Source: CAYTPI01 sp964439625 (GTDB lineage Bacteria > Chloroflexota > Anaerolineae > Aggregatilineales > UBA3940). From it: DNA of 64,000 bases. Under the pieces are notes generated by a model. The model did not search any database and was not told the DNA's origin. It worked only from the letters and a program-made list of their open reading frames with translations. Below, one piece after another: positions 25,721 to 34,103 of this stretch. The position numbers were made by a program, and so were the translations under genes. Every line of letters starts with the position of its first letter. The first letter of the stretch is position 1. The stretch is taken from the NCBI GenBank assembly GCA_964439625.1, contig CAYTPI010000002.1, positions 124,001 to 188,000 on the forward strand, in the 5' to 3' direction.

Positions 25721-28049
25721 TCTTAAACTCCATAATCTCTACGCTATCACCAAGCGGGAAACCTGCATCTGAGATGGCAGGCAACCGTCCACCGCCAAAC
25801 GGCAAATACAAACCAACTACGACCCGATAGGTACCTGCTGGCGCCTCTTCACTAATTGGGATGCGGTATTCATCTATAATGGTGTCACCTGCTCTCCATG
25901 AGTTGGTTGGCGCAGCGCCACCCTGTGGCTCTTGATCCTGCTGGCCCCAAACAGTGTTATTGGTTGCCTCGTTATAGGCCTCACCAACGACGTGAACGAA
26001 CACCTTGTAGCGCTCGGGTAGCGTACCAGATGCCTGCCAATACAACCTGATTGGCAGCGTTTCACCCGCTTGGATGCCTTGCGCCATTGGCACATCCACC
26101 GCCGCCAGCGTCACAAACTCCCCGAATTGACTCCCGTTGTATGTTGCAGTATCCGGTATATCGATCCCGTCGCGGGCCACTGAATGCTGTGGAATAATCC
26201 GAACGTCACCGAGTTCATAACGTTTTTGCCCTGCCACAAAATAGATTGTGGCCTGTTCTGCAGTCACACTGGGCGGGATAAATACTTGATACGGTTGAAA
26301 CAGCGCATCAACACCAGATGGCCCCGGTAGGTCAAACAACGTGCTGCCAACAATCTCACCATTGGGGGCAACAGCTTGCAGCGCTACAGGCCAGCGATCA
26401 GATGCCTCTCGTGATACGTCCCACCCAAGTCCAACGGGCAGCGCCGTCCCTGTATAGAGTTCTGGTTGTGCTAAGACAAAACCATTGATCATCACACCGT
26501 CTGCGATAGGCGCTGACAATGGCTGAATATCTGCTGGCGCACTTGATGCCGGCAGCAGCCCGTTAGTGTAGAAACGTTCTTCTTGCAGTGCGTAGTAAAT
26601 TAACTGCCCTTCTGGGAAATCAAATGTGTGTTTGCTCCACGAGCGCTCATCCAGATACTGAGTAATAAATTTCTCTGGGTCAGTCACTTCAGCATACTGC
26701 GTTTGAACCAACCAGACGCCCGTCGCTTCAGTACGATAGCGAGACATCAACCCCTCGGCATATTTCCAATCGCGCACGGTCTGCGTCTTTGATAGGTGTC
26801 GCTCAAACGGTTCATCATAATGATAGGCAAAGATAGGCCAATCGGTATCGTTGTTCAGCACGACGGCGTCATTCTCTGCTCGCAGAGCATCGAGTGTCGC
26901 TGCCATAGTGATGTAGTCATCACGTAGATATAAGCCTTGATAATAGTTGCCTAGGCTTACCAACGATCCGACAACTAACAACCCAATAGTACAGGCCCCA
27001 GCCCATTTATTCGTTTGTTCACTGATTTTAACGACACCCCAACCCAGCAAAACATAGACAGGGGTCGATAGCAACAGAAAATAGCGTGGTGATGGTGTCG
27101 GATAGTTGAACTGACCCCGAGGCAAAGACAGCAGATAAATCAAAATAGGAGGCAGAACTACGCCAATCAAGAGTAGGGCCAGAACAGAAAAATCTTTTCG
27201 ACTAGCTTGTCGAACAATAAAGGTAACTGCCACTAACGACAAAATAAACGCCAAGACCAACACGGGAAGATAGCGTTCAATCTCAGTGCTGATGCCCAAG
27301 AAGATCACACTGAAATAGAGTTGGACGACTTGCCATAGTTCAACCGGGGCTTGTGGTGATTCCCAAGAGGGTAAGCGCGGTATGGTATAGAACACCCACG
27401 GCACAAATAAGATAAGGGCACCTACCTGTGACGCGGCCCAACCCAGCAGCAGCCGCCAACGCTTTTTCTGAAGGATAAAAGCCACGACAAACGCCAAATT
27501 AGCCGCGATAACTGCACCCGCAAATAGATAGAGAGTCAAAAGGCCGGCCCCTGTGACCAAAGCCAGAATGAGTACATTCCACCAGAAATACTTACGCGCA
27601 ATAAATAGACGGATCGCCATCCAAAACAGAACGGCTGCGAAAAATGTTGCTGGGGCGTACATCCGGATTTCCTGTGACCACCAGACAGGCAGCCGGGCAA
27701 CCGCAATCAATATCGCCGAGGCAGCTCCAACAGTACGACCGCTAGCCTCACGCCCGATCTGGTAGGCAATGGCAACGGTACCTAACCCGAAAAACACTGA
27801 CAGAACCCGTAACGAGAACTCCTCTTGCCCGACCAACTGCATCCAGCTATGCAACAGCGCGTAGGAGAGTGGCGGGTGCGCATCAGAAGCGGTCGCAGGC
27901 AGCATTTCCAGAATTGGAAGCCGTGACATCACAACCGAAAAACCTTCGTCCCACCAGATTGAATCATAAGCCAAGCGGTGTGCCCGTAGGCCAAATCCGA
28001 TTAGTAGAATCAATGTGATGAACAACAGCAGCATAGGCTGACGTTTCAT
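25713..28049 (-). CDS. GT-C family (GT39/ArnT-like) membrane glycosyltransferase with C-terminal beta modules
   Basis: A 778-residue polytopic membrane protein, second of its type in the window. A first helix precedes YDSIWWDEGFSVV with the acidic pair Asp34-Glu35 of GT-C enzymes, then DAHPPLSYALLHSW, also typical of the GT39/PMT-like group. About ten membrane helices fill residues 6-400. The C-terminal third is soluble and includes two beta modules (about 545-640 and 665-770) like the three in the protein at 894-3689. The ATG at 28049 was chosen; an in-frame TTG at 28076 extends it by nine residues and neither has a strong Shine-Dalgarno site. Sugar donor and acceptor are unknown. Confidence 0.83.
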   Translation of the reverse strand: MKRQPMLLLFITLILLIGFGLRAHRLAYDSIWWDEGFSVVMSRLPILEMLPATASDAHPPLSYALLHSWMQLVGQEEFSLRVLSVFFGLGTVAIAYQIGREASGRTVGAASAILIAVARLPVWWSQEIRMYAPATFFAAVLFWMAIRLFIARKYFWWNVLILALVTGAGLLTLYLFAGAVIAANLAFVVAFILQKKRWRLLLGWAASQVGALILFVPWVFYTIPRLPSWESPQAPVELWQVVQLYFSVIFLGISTEIERYLPVLVLAFILSLVAVTFIVRQASRKDFSVLALLLIGVVLPPILIYLLSLPRGQFNYPTPSPRYFLLLSTPVYVLLGWGVVKISEQTNKWAGACTIGLLVVGSLVSLGNYYQGLYLRDDYITMAATLDALRAENDAVVLNNDTDWPIFAYHYDEPFERHLSKTQTVRDWKYAEGLMSRYRTEATGVWLVQTQYAEVTDPEKFITQYLDERSWSKHTFDFPEGQLIYYALQEERFYTNGLLPASSAPADIQPLSAPIADGVMINGFVLAQPELYTGTALPVGLGWDVSREASDRWPVALQAVAPNGEIVGSTLFDLPGPSGVDALFQPYQVFIPPSVTAEQATIYFVAGQKRYELGDVRIIPQHSVARDGIDIPDTATYNGSQFGEFVTLAAVDVPMAQGIQAGETLPIRLYWQASGTLPERYKVFVHVVGEAYNEATNNTVWGQQDQEPQGGAAPTNSWRAGDTIIDEYRIPISEEAPAGTYRVVVGLYLPFGGGRLPAISDAGFPLGDSVEIMEFKIE

Positions 28050-28111
28050 AGGGGGTAAGGTTTGTCCAGTCCACAACGCCGCAAGATCCTAGCGCAGGCC
28101 CCTAATGGATG

Positions 28112-30403
28112 CTAAAAGCTAGGAACAGGGTCGCCCGGCAGCAAGAATTGCGGGACGGATTCATTATCGACGCAGCTTATATCTGGTGCCCGCAGCGGAT
28201 TATTAACAAACGCCGCCGCGATATCCGTTGCGCACCAACTAAAGCCCGTCACGGAATGGCCCTGATATGGAAACTCGACGTAGTAACCGCTTGTCAGCGT
28301 TTGATTCGCCAACTGCGCTTGGCTGGGCGGCGTGACAGGGTCGAATGAGCCGACGATTAGCAATGTGGGGATGTTGCTGAATATAGGCTCATTTTCAGCC
28401 GCGAGCGCTTTGCCGCTGCCCCATATAATACACTCGCGGTACTGCCTACCCGCGGTATTATAGAAAAGTGCATCGTGTAACTCTGCTGGCATTTGCTGCA
28501 AAATAATTTGCTCAGCGGCGGTGTAATCCTCGAAGGCGTACTCATCACGACAGGTCACAGAGTTGAACATACCTTCCGCATCGCTATAGTCTTCGCTACC
28601 AAATATCTGATGCTGCCTTGAGGCACCCCCATAAACATAAGCATCAAGTGCGACATAAGCATCGAAACTGCCATCGCGCAGCCCATAGATCGCTTGTGGC
28701 ATCAACGGCAAGGTTTCACTTGCTGCAAACAAGGCACTGATCATCGTATCAACGACATCATCACCATAAACGTCATAGACAAACCCATCGCTGAATTCAA
28801 TCTCAGCAGGAGATACATTAAACGAGGAGACAACCTGTAAGAATACGGTCTCTAAATCAGGGTAGGCACTATTGCAAGCGACATCTGATGTACAGGCGTC
28901 AAAAGCGGCAACCAACGCCAAATACTGTGATAAGCTGTCTTCAATGATCACATTGACGTTTGGTGGGAACACCGAGTCAAGCACGACGGAACGTACATTC
29001 TGAGGATAATAACGCATAACGGCTAACCCGAGGCGCGTCCCATATGAGACGCCAAATAAGTTCATTTGCTCATAGCCCAGTGCAACCGCTAGATCGTGAA
29101 TATCGGCTGCGTTTTCTGGCGTATTATATGCTGTCAGGTTCACCCCCTCACGCGCGAGCCTATCCCGGCAATCTTGAACCGCACCGTAGTAGGCCTCTAC
29201 GTCATCCGTACCGTAGCTAACATCTTCAACTTCCGGACAGTTCAATGTTGGTGATGAGTAACCCGTCCCGCGCTGATCAATAAAAATCTGATCACGGTTC
29301 GGGGCATACGGCTCGAACGTGTAGTATTCTGGATCTTCCGCTAACAGATCGACCATGCTTTGCCCTGGCCCACCTGCCAGATGCACAATGGGGTCAGGCA
29401 GAGTACTGCCACTTTGATCACGGATGATTGCTACGGCTAACTCTATATTGCGCGAATCGCGTAAGGTACGGTCTTCGGGGACAATCAAGCTACCACAGTC
29501 AATCTGCATGCTGCTGGGTACATTGAAGACACAATCATCTGGCTGGAAGATGGGTTCGTAAGCGAAGGTTTTTTCTTCCGCGGGGCCGCCTTCAATCGTC
29601 ACCACCCCTGATGTGTCATAAGTGATGTTATCCTGTCCAAGGAACAGATAGTAGCGCTCGTCTAGCAACTGCTGATTGCAGTCATACACAGCGATGTCAT
29701 AGTAGTTTGGTTCGAGGGAAGTATCATATTCGAATACTGCACCGGGTTGAAGCTGCCCACTATAGAGATCCGACCCGAAGGCTTCATCTGTGCTAGGTGA
29801 GATGTACACATCACAAATGGGCACGCTCGACCCATTCACAATATCAAAATCTGCCTCGGCGATAACCGTCTCAGGTTGCTCGATTGGATCAACTTCGACC
29901 TCAAGTGCTTGCGGCGCTGCGGGCACTTCTGCGATAGATGGCCCTGAGCCGGTGGTGACACTCTCACCAATGCGCCAGATAACAAAGCCTTGCCCGAGCT
30001 GCGTGTTGTAGACTTCATCGATAATCAGAATATCTAGTTCGTCTTCGGCGCAATCTTCCGCCAGAAAATCATAGTCGCCTACGTTAAAGTTCTGGTAGAC
30101 AAAGGCCTCACCCGGTTGCAGAGGTTGCCGGATAATACTGTCTCCCCAGAATTCAGAGCTACTTGATGATACAGAAATGTAACAAACTGCTGCCTCACTG
30201 GCATTGATAATCTCTAGGCCAACAACAGTCATGTCGCTGCCTTCATCTGGTGGCGGGATGTTTTCAGCTTGGTCTGGTATGCCCTCAATAATGTATTCTT
30301 CCAGCAGGTTGCCAAAAAAATCGCCGCACGTACAAGCGATTGTTGTCAAGGCAAGCACAACAATACCTAGAGGCCAACGGCCCTGTATTTTTCCAATAAA
30401 CAT
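28112..30403 (-). CDS. TAP-like alpha/beta hydrolase lipoprotein with duplicated N-terminal domain
   Basis: A 763-residue exported protein. A hydrophobic start ends in TIAC at Cys24, a plausible though not ideal lipobox. Residues 61-143 and 184-262 are two copies of a Cys-containing beta domain: shared features include the LQPG turn and a Y...C pattern near its end. The catalytic part (about 290-763) is a tripeptidyl-aminopeptidase-like hydrolase: HLAGGPGQS near 341-349 (oxyanion), DQRGTGYS at 376-383, nucleophile Ser453 in GVSYGTR, acid in VGSFDPVTPP and His in PYQGHSVTG. It should cleave peptides or esters outside the cell. It is followed by the GT-C gene after a 62-bp gap. Confidence 0.87.
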   Translation of the reverse strand: MFIGKIQGRWPLGIVVLALTTIACTCGDFFGNLLEEYIIEGIPDQAENIPPPDEGSDMTVVGLEIINASEAAVCYISVSSSSSEFWGDSIIRQPLQPGEAFVYQNFNVGDYDFLAEDCAEDELDILIIDEVYNTQLGQGFVIWRIGESVTTGSGPSIAEVPAAPQALEVEVDPIEQPETVIAEADFDIVNGSSVPICDVYISPSTDEAFGSDLYSGQLQPGAVFEYDTSLEPNYYDIAVYDCNQQLLDERYYLFLGQDNITYDTSGVVTIEGGPAEEKTFAYEPIFQPDDCVFNVPSSMQIDCGSLIVPEDRTLRDSRNIELAVAIIRDQSGSTLPDPIVHLAGGPGQSMVDLLAEDPEYYTFEPYAPNRDQIFIDQRGTGYSSPTLNCPEVEDVSYGTDDVEAYYGAVQDCRDRLAREGVNLTAYNTPENAADIHDLAVALGYEQMNLFGVSYGTRLGLAVMRYYPQNVRSVVLDSVFPPNVNVIIEDSLSQYLALVAAFDACTSDVACNSAYPDLETVFLQVVSSFNVSPAEIEFSDGFVYDVYGDDVVDTMISALFAASETLPLMPQAIYGLRDGSFDAYVALDAYVYGGASRQHQIFGSEDYSDAEGMFNSVTCRDEYAFEDYTAAEQIILQQMPAELHDALFYNTAGRQYRECIIWGSGKALAAENEPIFSNIPTLLIVGSFDPVTPPSQAQLANQTLTSGYYVEFPYQGHSVTGFSWCATDIAAAFVNNPLRAPDISCVDNESVPQFLLPGDPVPSF

Positions 30404-30441
30404 TTTGCTACTAGCCCTTCTGAGGATTGTTCTTGCTGATC

Positions 30442-32001
30442 TTAAACGTCATTAAAGCGCCGTTGAAACTTAGCGCGATCATCTAACTCACGCTGCATAT
30501 CATCCAATGAGTCAAAGACAACTGGGTCATATTTCGCGTTGGGCCAGCGTTCGCGGATTTCTTCATCAAGGAAATCGATTGTGTCACTACGAGCTAATAC
30601 GGTGATGGCAAGCGTTTGGTTATTGGGAATACGCTTAATCAGGCTCCAGTCCGTCAAAACTGTAGGGCGGAAGTTCTGCCAATAGCGCCGTCCCGCCCGG
30701 AAGAACCAATCTGCTTGTAGGCCTGGGGCCAACACCAACCAATGATGATCGGGCGAACGTTCGTTGACAAAAGGTGTTGGGCCAATGTTGGGTGCAATCT
30801 CGCGCTCATCGTCCTCGTCAGCCTTTTCTACCTTATCGTTATTATCGCGTGGTACCGCTGACCAACCAATATCCCCACTATTGGTATCAATCGCTGGCAC
30901 AGATTTTATAACAGGGGCCTCGCGGGCCATCCGATCAATAACCGGTAGCGTCCCCTGAATATCGTAGTAGTCCAACTCCATCCAAAGTGTGACGCCAAAC
31001 ATCCACGGCGGTCCCTCATCAGCGATCCACTTCCACAAGGCCAACGTTGCTTCTGTGAAGCTGTTGTAATCGTAGGGCGGATAGCGTGTGTCAATCAGAT
31101 GCGGCTCGTCATCTGGTAAGGGAACGCGCCATAACCCGCCCTCCGTTCCGACAACAGGCACAGGGCCAGCCCCAAAATATTGTAGCAGCAACTCTTGGAA
31201 AGCCTGCCCAGCAGCAATAAGGCCATTAGTATCACCGTTGGGTGATAGGGCGGTTCCACCAAAAGCCGTGCGCCCGGGGTCATCACGCTGTTGAAGCGGG
31301 TCATACGGATACTCAAAATGCCAACCACCTTGGTTGGCGTTCTGCTGTGTGTGAGGGCGCGCTCGGTAAGATGGCCCACCCGCTGGCGCTTGGTAAAAAT
31401 GATTCTGGAGATAAGGATGTGTGGCACACCACAAACCGTTGTTGATCACGTTTCGGAAGCGACGCTCATGGTTGCGCTTTAGATAGCGCAGGAAGGCGTT
31501 CAACCAATAGATCGTCGCATGCCGACCATCAGGTGTATCAGCCAAAGCAGGGAAGGCCGGGTAACCGCCCATATCAATGATGCGCTCGGCCCAGTCGAGC
31601 CAGTTATCCATCATCGGTTCGACCACCTCTTCATCATTTTCATAACTGACGAAGATTGTCGGTCCGGTGTTGTCACCATTCTGGGGCCATTCGCCTTCGA
31701 GGTTCGGTTCATTGTAAAACTCAAACCAGAGGACACCGGCCTCAATGTATTCCTGGTAGTTGCGATACCAGACCTCTGGTGCCCGGATGGCCCCCATGTT
31801 TTCACGAAAGATGCGAATGATGCTCATGCAACCTTGGTCAAGCATTTGACCAGACACACCGACCATTTCATTGCCACCTACCACCAACTTAGCCCAGCCC
31901 ATCTGAGGTCGCGTGTAGCGGTTTGCATCAAACGGGAGTAACACACCTGAGTTATGCAACCCACGTGGATTGCCAGGCCACTTATAGTCACTTAGTTTCA
32001 T
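30442..32001 (-). CDS. clan-A glycoside-hydrolase-like protein with an unrecognised C-terminal domain
   Basis: A 519-residue protein. Residues about 10-365 look like a clan-A (beta/alpha)8 barrel, with FEFYNEPNLEGEW giving the acid/base Glu98 and VVGTEGGLW the nucleophile Glu287. A charged linker (385-410) leads to a domain at 419-513 that is clearly related to the whole 108-residue protein encoded just upstream (VLAPGLQ, WFF, YW..F.P, LAR.DT). There is no signal peptide, unlike the hydrolase at 17366-19678, so it may act in the cytoplasm or leave by another route. The ATG at 32001 lies 7 bp after the upstream stop; a longer frame to 32067 would overlap that gene. Confidence 0.72.
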   Translation of the reverse strand: MKLSDYKWPGNPRGLHNSGVLLPFDANRYTRPQMGWAKLVVGGNEMVGVSGQMLDQGCMSIIRIFRENMGAIRAPEVWYRNYQEYIEAGVLWFEFYNEPNLEGEWPQNGDNTGPTIFVSYENDEEVVEPMMDNWLDWAERIIDMGGYPAFPALADTPDGRHATIYWLNAFLRYLKRNHERRFRNVINNGLWCATHPYLQNHFYQAPAGGPSYRARPHTQQNANQGGWHFEYPYDPLQQRDDPGRTAFGGTALSPNGDTNGLIAAGQAFQELLLQYFGAGPVPVVGTEGGLWRVPLPDDEPHLIDTRYPPYDYNSFTEATLALWKWIADEGPPWMFGVTLWMELDYYDIQGTLPVIDRMAREAPVIKSVPAIDTNSGDIGWSAVPRDNNDKVEKADEDDEREIAPNIGPTPFVNERSPDHHWLVLAPGLQADWFFRAGRRYWQNFRPTVLTDWSLIKRIPNNQTLAITVLARSDTIDFLDEEIRERWPNAKYDPVVFDSLDDMQRELDDRAKFQRRFNDV

Positions 32002-32008
32002 TAAGGCT

Positions 32009-32335
32009 TTATCCGAAAGGCTCGTTGTTCGTGGCGCGTTGGTTGAGTAGTGTTTCCATCGACTCAAGATCGTTAATCACGATCACATCGACTCGTGTTT
32101 CATCACGCTCACTGAGTTTGTCCTCGATTTGGTCGCGCATGTAGTTGACAGTATCTTCACGGGCCAACAAGGTGACAGCGATTAGGTCTTCTTGTTCTGG
32201 GTAAGTGAGGAGGTCAAGATTATCAGTAACGATTGGTTGGAACCGCTGCCAATACTGGCGGGCCGCTTGGAAAAACCATCCACTTTGCAGCCCAGGGGCC
32301 AGCACCATAAAGTGATATGCATAACCTTTAGCCAT
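32009..32335 (-). CDS. small protein, stand-alone copy of the neighbouring hydrolase's C-terminal domain
   Basis: A 108-residue soluble protein of unknown function. Residues 7-100 align with residues 418-512 of the next gene, roughly 40% identical by eye: VLAPGLQ, WFF.A.R.YW..F.P, then LAR.DT and a D...M...L..RA end. The predicted fold alternates strands and helices. It precedes the hydrolase by only 7 bp on the same strand, so both are probably one operon made by partial duplication. I do not recognise the domain. Confidence 0.75.
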   Translation of the reverse strand: MAKGYAYHFMVLAPGLQSGWFFQAARQYWQRFQPIVTDNLDLLTYPEQEDLIAVTLLAREDTVNYMRDQIEDKLSERDETRVDVIVINDLESMETLLNQRATNNEPFG

Positions 32336-32421
32336 AGAATATCTCGATTGCTCTTACCAACGATGCCAGCATAAATATATACCAGTCCCGGAGGTCGGGC
32401 AATTTTGCTGAAACTAAAGTG

Positions 32422-32450
32422 TTGACCCCAGAGATCGATATTCTTATACT
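32422..32450 (+). promoter_or_regulatory. sigma70-type promoter for dhaL
   Basis: TTGACC at 32422-32427, a 17-bp spacer and TATACT at 32445-32450. It is the best promoter match near dhaL. The leader would be about 65 nt. A second TATACT at 32479-32484 has no -35 partner. Confidence 0.6.
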
Positions 32451-32521
32451 GATCTATAGGACTTTCTTTACAATCACGTATACTGTAACAAACTCAACAA
32501 CGTCACACGACAGGAGCAAAC

Positions 32522-33148
32522 ATGATCAGTAAGGGCAATATACTTTCATGGATCAATCTGTTATCCAAGGAAATGAATGAAAACAAGGACTATCTCACTG
32601 AGCTTGACTCTCAGATTGGTGACGCTGACCACGGCATCAACATGAATCGCGGATTCAAAAAAGTTCAGGAGAAACTTCCTGAGTTGGAAGAGAAAGACAT
32701 CGGCGGTCTTTTGAAGGGCGTCGGGATGGCTTTAGTGTCATCAGTAGGTGGTGCCAGCGGCCCGCTCTACGGCACCTTCTTCATGAAAGCTGGGGGCGCT
32801 GTCGAAGGCAAAGATGAACTTAGTCTACAGGACTTCAATGAGTTGCTCGTCGCAGGCTACGATGGTGTTCGCTCTCGCGGGAAGGCCCAGCCCGGTGAAA
32901 AGACGATGTTGGATGCGCTCCGGCCTGCTCTTGATGCACTGGCAACCGCCGTAGAGTCTGATAAGTCGATAGCAGATGCCCTCTCTGATGTCTTAGCAGC
33001 CGCCGAGGCAGGTATGCAGGACACAATCGATATGCAGGCCACCAAAGGCCGTGCCAGCTATCTAGGGGAACGCAGCATTGGGCACCAAGATCCAGGTGCA
33101 ACCTCGACCTATTTGATGCTCAAGGCCGCCAAAGAAGCCTTTTCCTAA
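32522..33148 (+). CDS. dhaL: dihydroxyacetone kinase subunit DhaL (orphan)
   Basis: A 208-residue DhaL-type subunit that holds ADP or ATP and two Mg ions and phosphorylates dihydroxyacetone bound on DhaK. Motifs are LDSQIGDADHGINMNRGF near residues 28-45 (metal and nucleotide binding), SSVGGASGPLYGTFF, GEKTMLDALRPA and GRASYLGERSIGHQDPGATS, all intact. Length fits the single subunit. AGGAG lies 5 nt before the ATG. Unusually, no dhaK or PTS-type dhaM is adjacent: the neighbours are an upstream divergent small gene and convergent prmC. Confidence 0.92.
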   Translation: MISKGNILSWINLLSKEMNENKDYLTELDSQIGDADHGINMNRGFKKVQEKLPELEEKDIGGLLKGVGMALVSSVGGASGPLYGTFFMKAGGAVEGKDELSLQDFNELLVAGYDGVRSRGKAQPGEKTMLDALRPALDALATAVESDKSIADALSDVLAAAEAGMQDTIDMQATKGRASYLGERSIGHQDPGATSTYLMLKAAKEAFS

Positions 33149-33218
33149 TTTAGAGGATGATACAGACGACGAAGTTCGCAGCAGCAATTGTCAGGTGAAA
33201 GGCTGGTCGTTGGCAGCA

Positions 33219-33237
33219 GGGCAGCAAGCCCCCTTTT
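33219..33237 (+). terminator. possible weak terminator after dhaL
   Basis: A 4-bp stem GGGC / AGCAA / GCCC followed by CCTTTT lies 71 bp after the dhaL stop in the gap before convergent prmC. The stem is short, so this is a weak call. Confidence 0.25.
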
Positions 33238-33254
33238 GACTGAGCAGAGTAGCC

Positions 33255-34103
33255 TTAAGGATTATCAATCAATGCGACCCGATCATACCCGCCTAAGTCT
33301 TGGTGAATGCTGACAGCCGCCTGTGGAAAGTACTTGCGGCTCAAGGCTGTCACTACTTCGGCTTGATCATAGCCAATTTCGAGCGCAATTAAGCTGGTTC
33401 CAGCCAAATATCTGGGTGCTCGGGCCAATAGTCTATGGATGATTTCAATACCCGCACAGCCACCATCAAGCGCTAGTGCGGGTTCCCAATCAAGCACATC
33501 AAGCCCTGTCAATTGACCTGAGTCAATGTAAGGCAGGTTAGCCACAACGATCTCATAGGGACCAGCGGCATTTTTCAATAAGTCGGAACAAATAAAGTGA
33601 ATGCGCTCTGTTACTCCGTTCTTCGCGGCATTCTTGGCTGCAACCTTAAGCGCACTTTTTGAAATATCAATGCCTGTAATCTCAGCATTGGGTAAATGGA
33701 CTGCCAGCGATACTGCGAGAATACCGCTCCCAGTGCCAACATCAATAATAGATAGCGAGCCTGCTTGAGACTGTGCCCACGCTAGAATCAATTCAACCAG
33801 CAGTTCCGTCTCTGGACGCGGCACCAGCACATCTGAGGTGATATCGAATGATAGGCCAAAGAACTCGGTCTGCCCGCGAACGTAAGGCAGCGGCTCTCCT
33901 GACTGCACTCGCTCAATCTGCTGGATGTAACGCGCATATGCTCCCTTACTGACAGGCTCATCATCGTGAGCAATCAACCAAGTTTTTTCAACACCTAGCA
34001 CATCCGCCAGCAGCAGCAGCACCACATGCTGCGATAAGCGCTCAGGGGCAGTGACCGCATATTGATACCCTTCACGAATAGCGTCGCGGATAGTTTTACT
34101 CAC
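33255..34103 (-). CDS. prmC: peptide chain release factor N5-glutamine methyltransferase PrmC (HemK)
   Basis: A 282-residue SAM-dependent enzyme that methylates the GGQ glutamine of release factors. Marks are an N-terminal helical domain, VLVPRPETELLVEL near 93-106, the SAM loop DVGTGSGILAVSLA at 121-134 and the catalytic loop VVANLPYID. In the usual NPPY motif the first proline is Leu here (NLPY, 189-192). The GTG at 34103 is chosen because GAGGAAG lies about 8 nt upstream and it overlaps the upstream stop by 8 bp. A longer frame to 34163 would overlap by 68 bp. prfA is not next to it. Confidence 0.9.
   Translation of the reverse strand: MSKTIRDAIREGYQYAVTAPERLSQHVVLLLLADVLGVEKTWLIAHDDEPVSKGAYARYIQQIERVQSGEPLPYVRGQTEFFGLSFDITSDVLVPRPETELLVELILAWAQSQAGSLSIIDVGTGSGILAVSLAVHLPNAEITGIDISKSALKVAAKNAAKNGVTERIHFICSDLLKNAAGPYEIVVANLPYIDSGQLTGLDVLDWEPALALDGGCAGIEIIHRLLARAPRYLAGTSLIALEIGYDQAEVVTALSRKYFPQAAVSIHQDLGGYDRVALIDNP

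Noticed and set aside
31519..31941. 140-codon plus-strand frame opposite the clan-A hydrolase
   Set aside because: Antisense shadow; no start signals and no domain.
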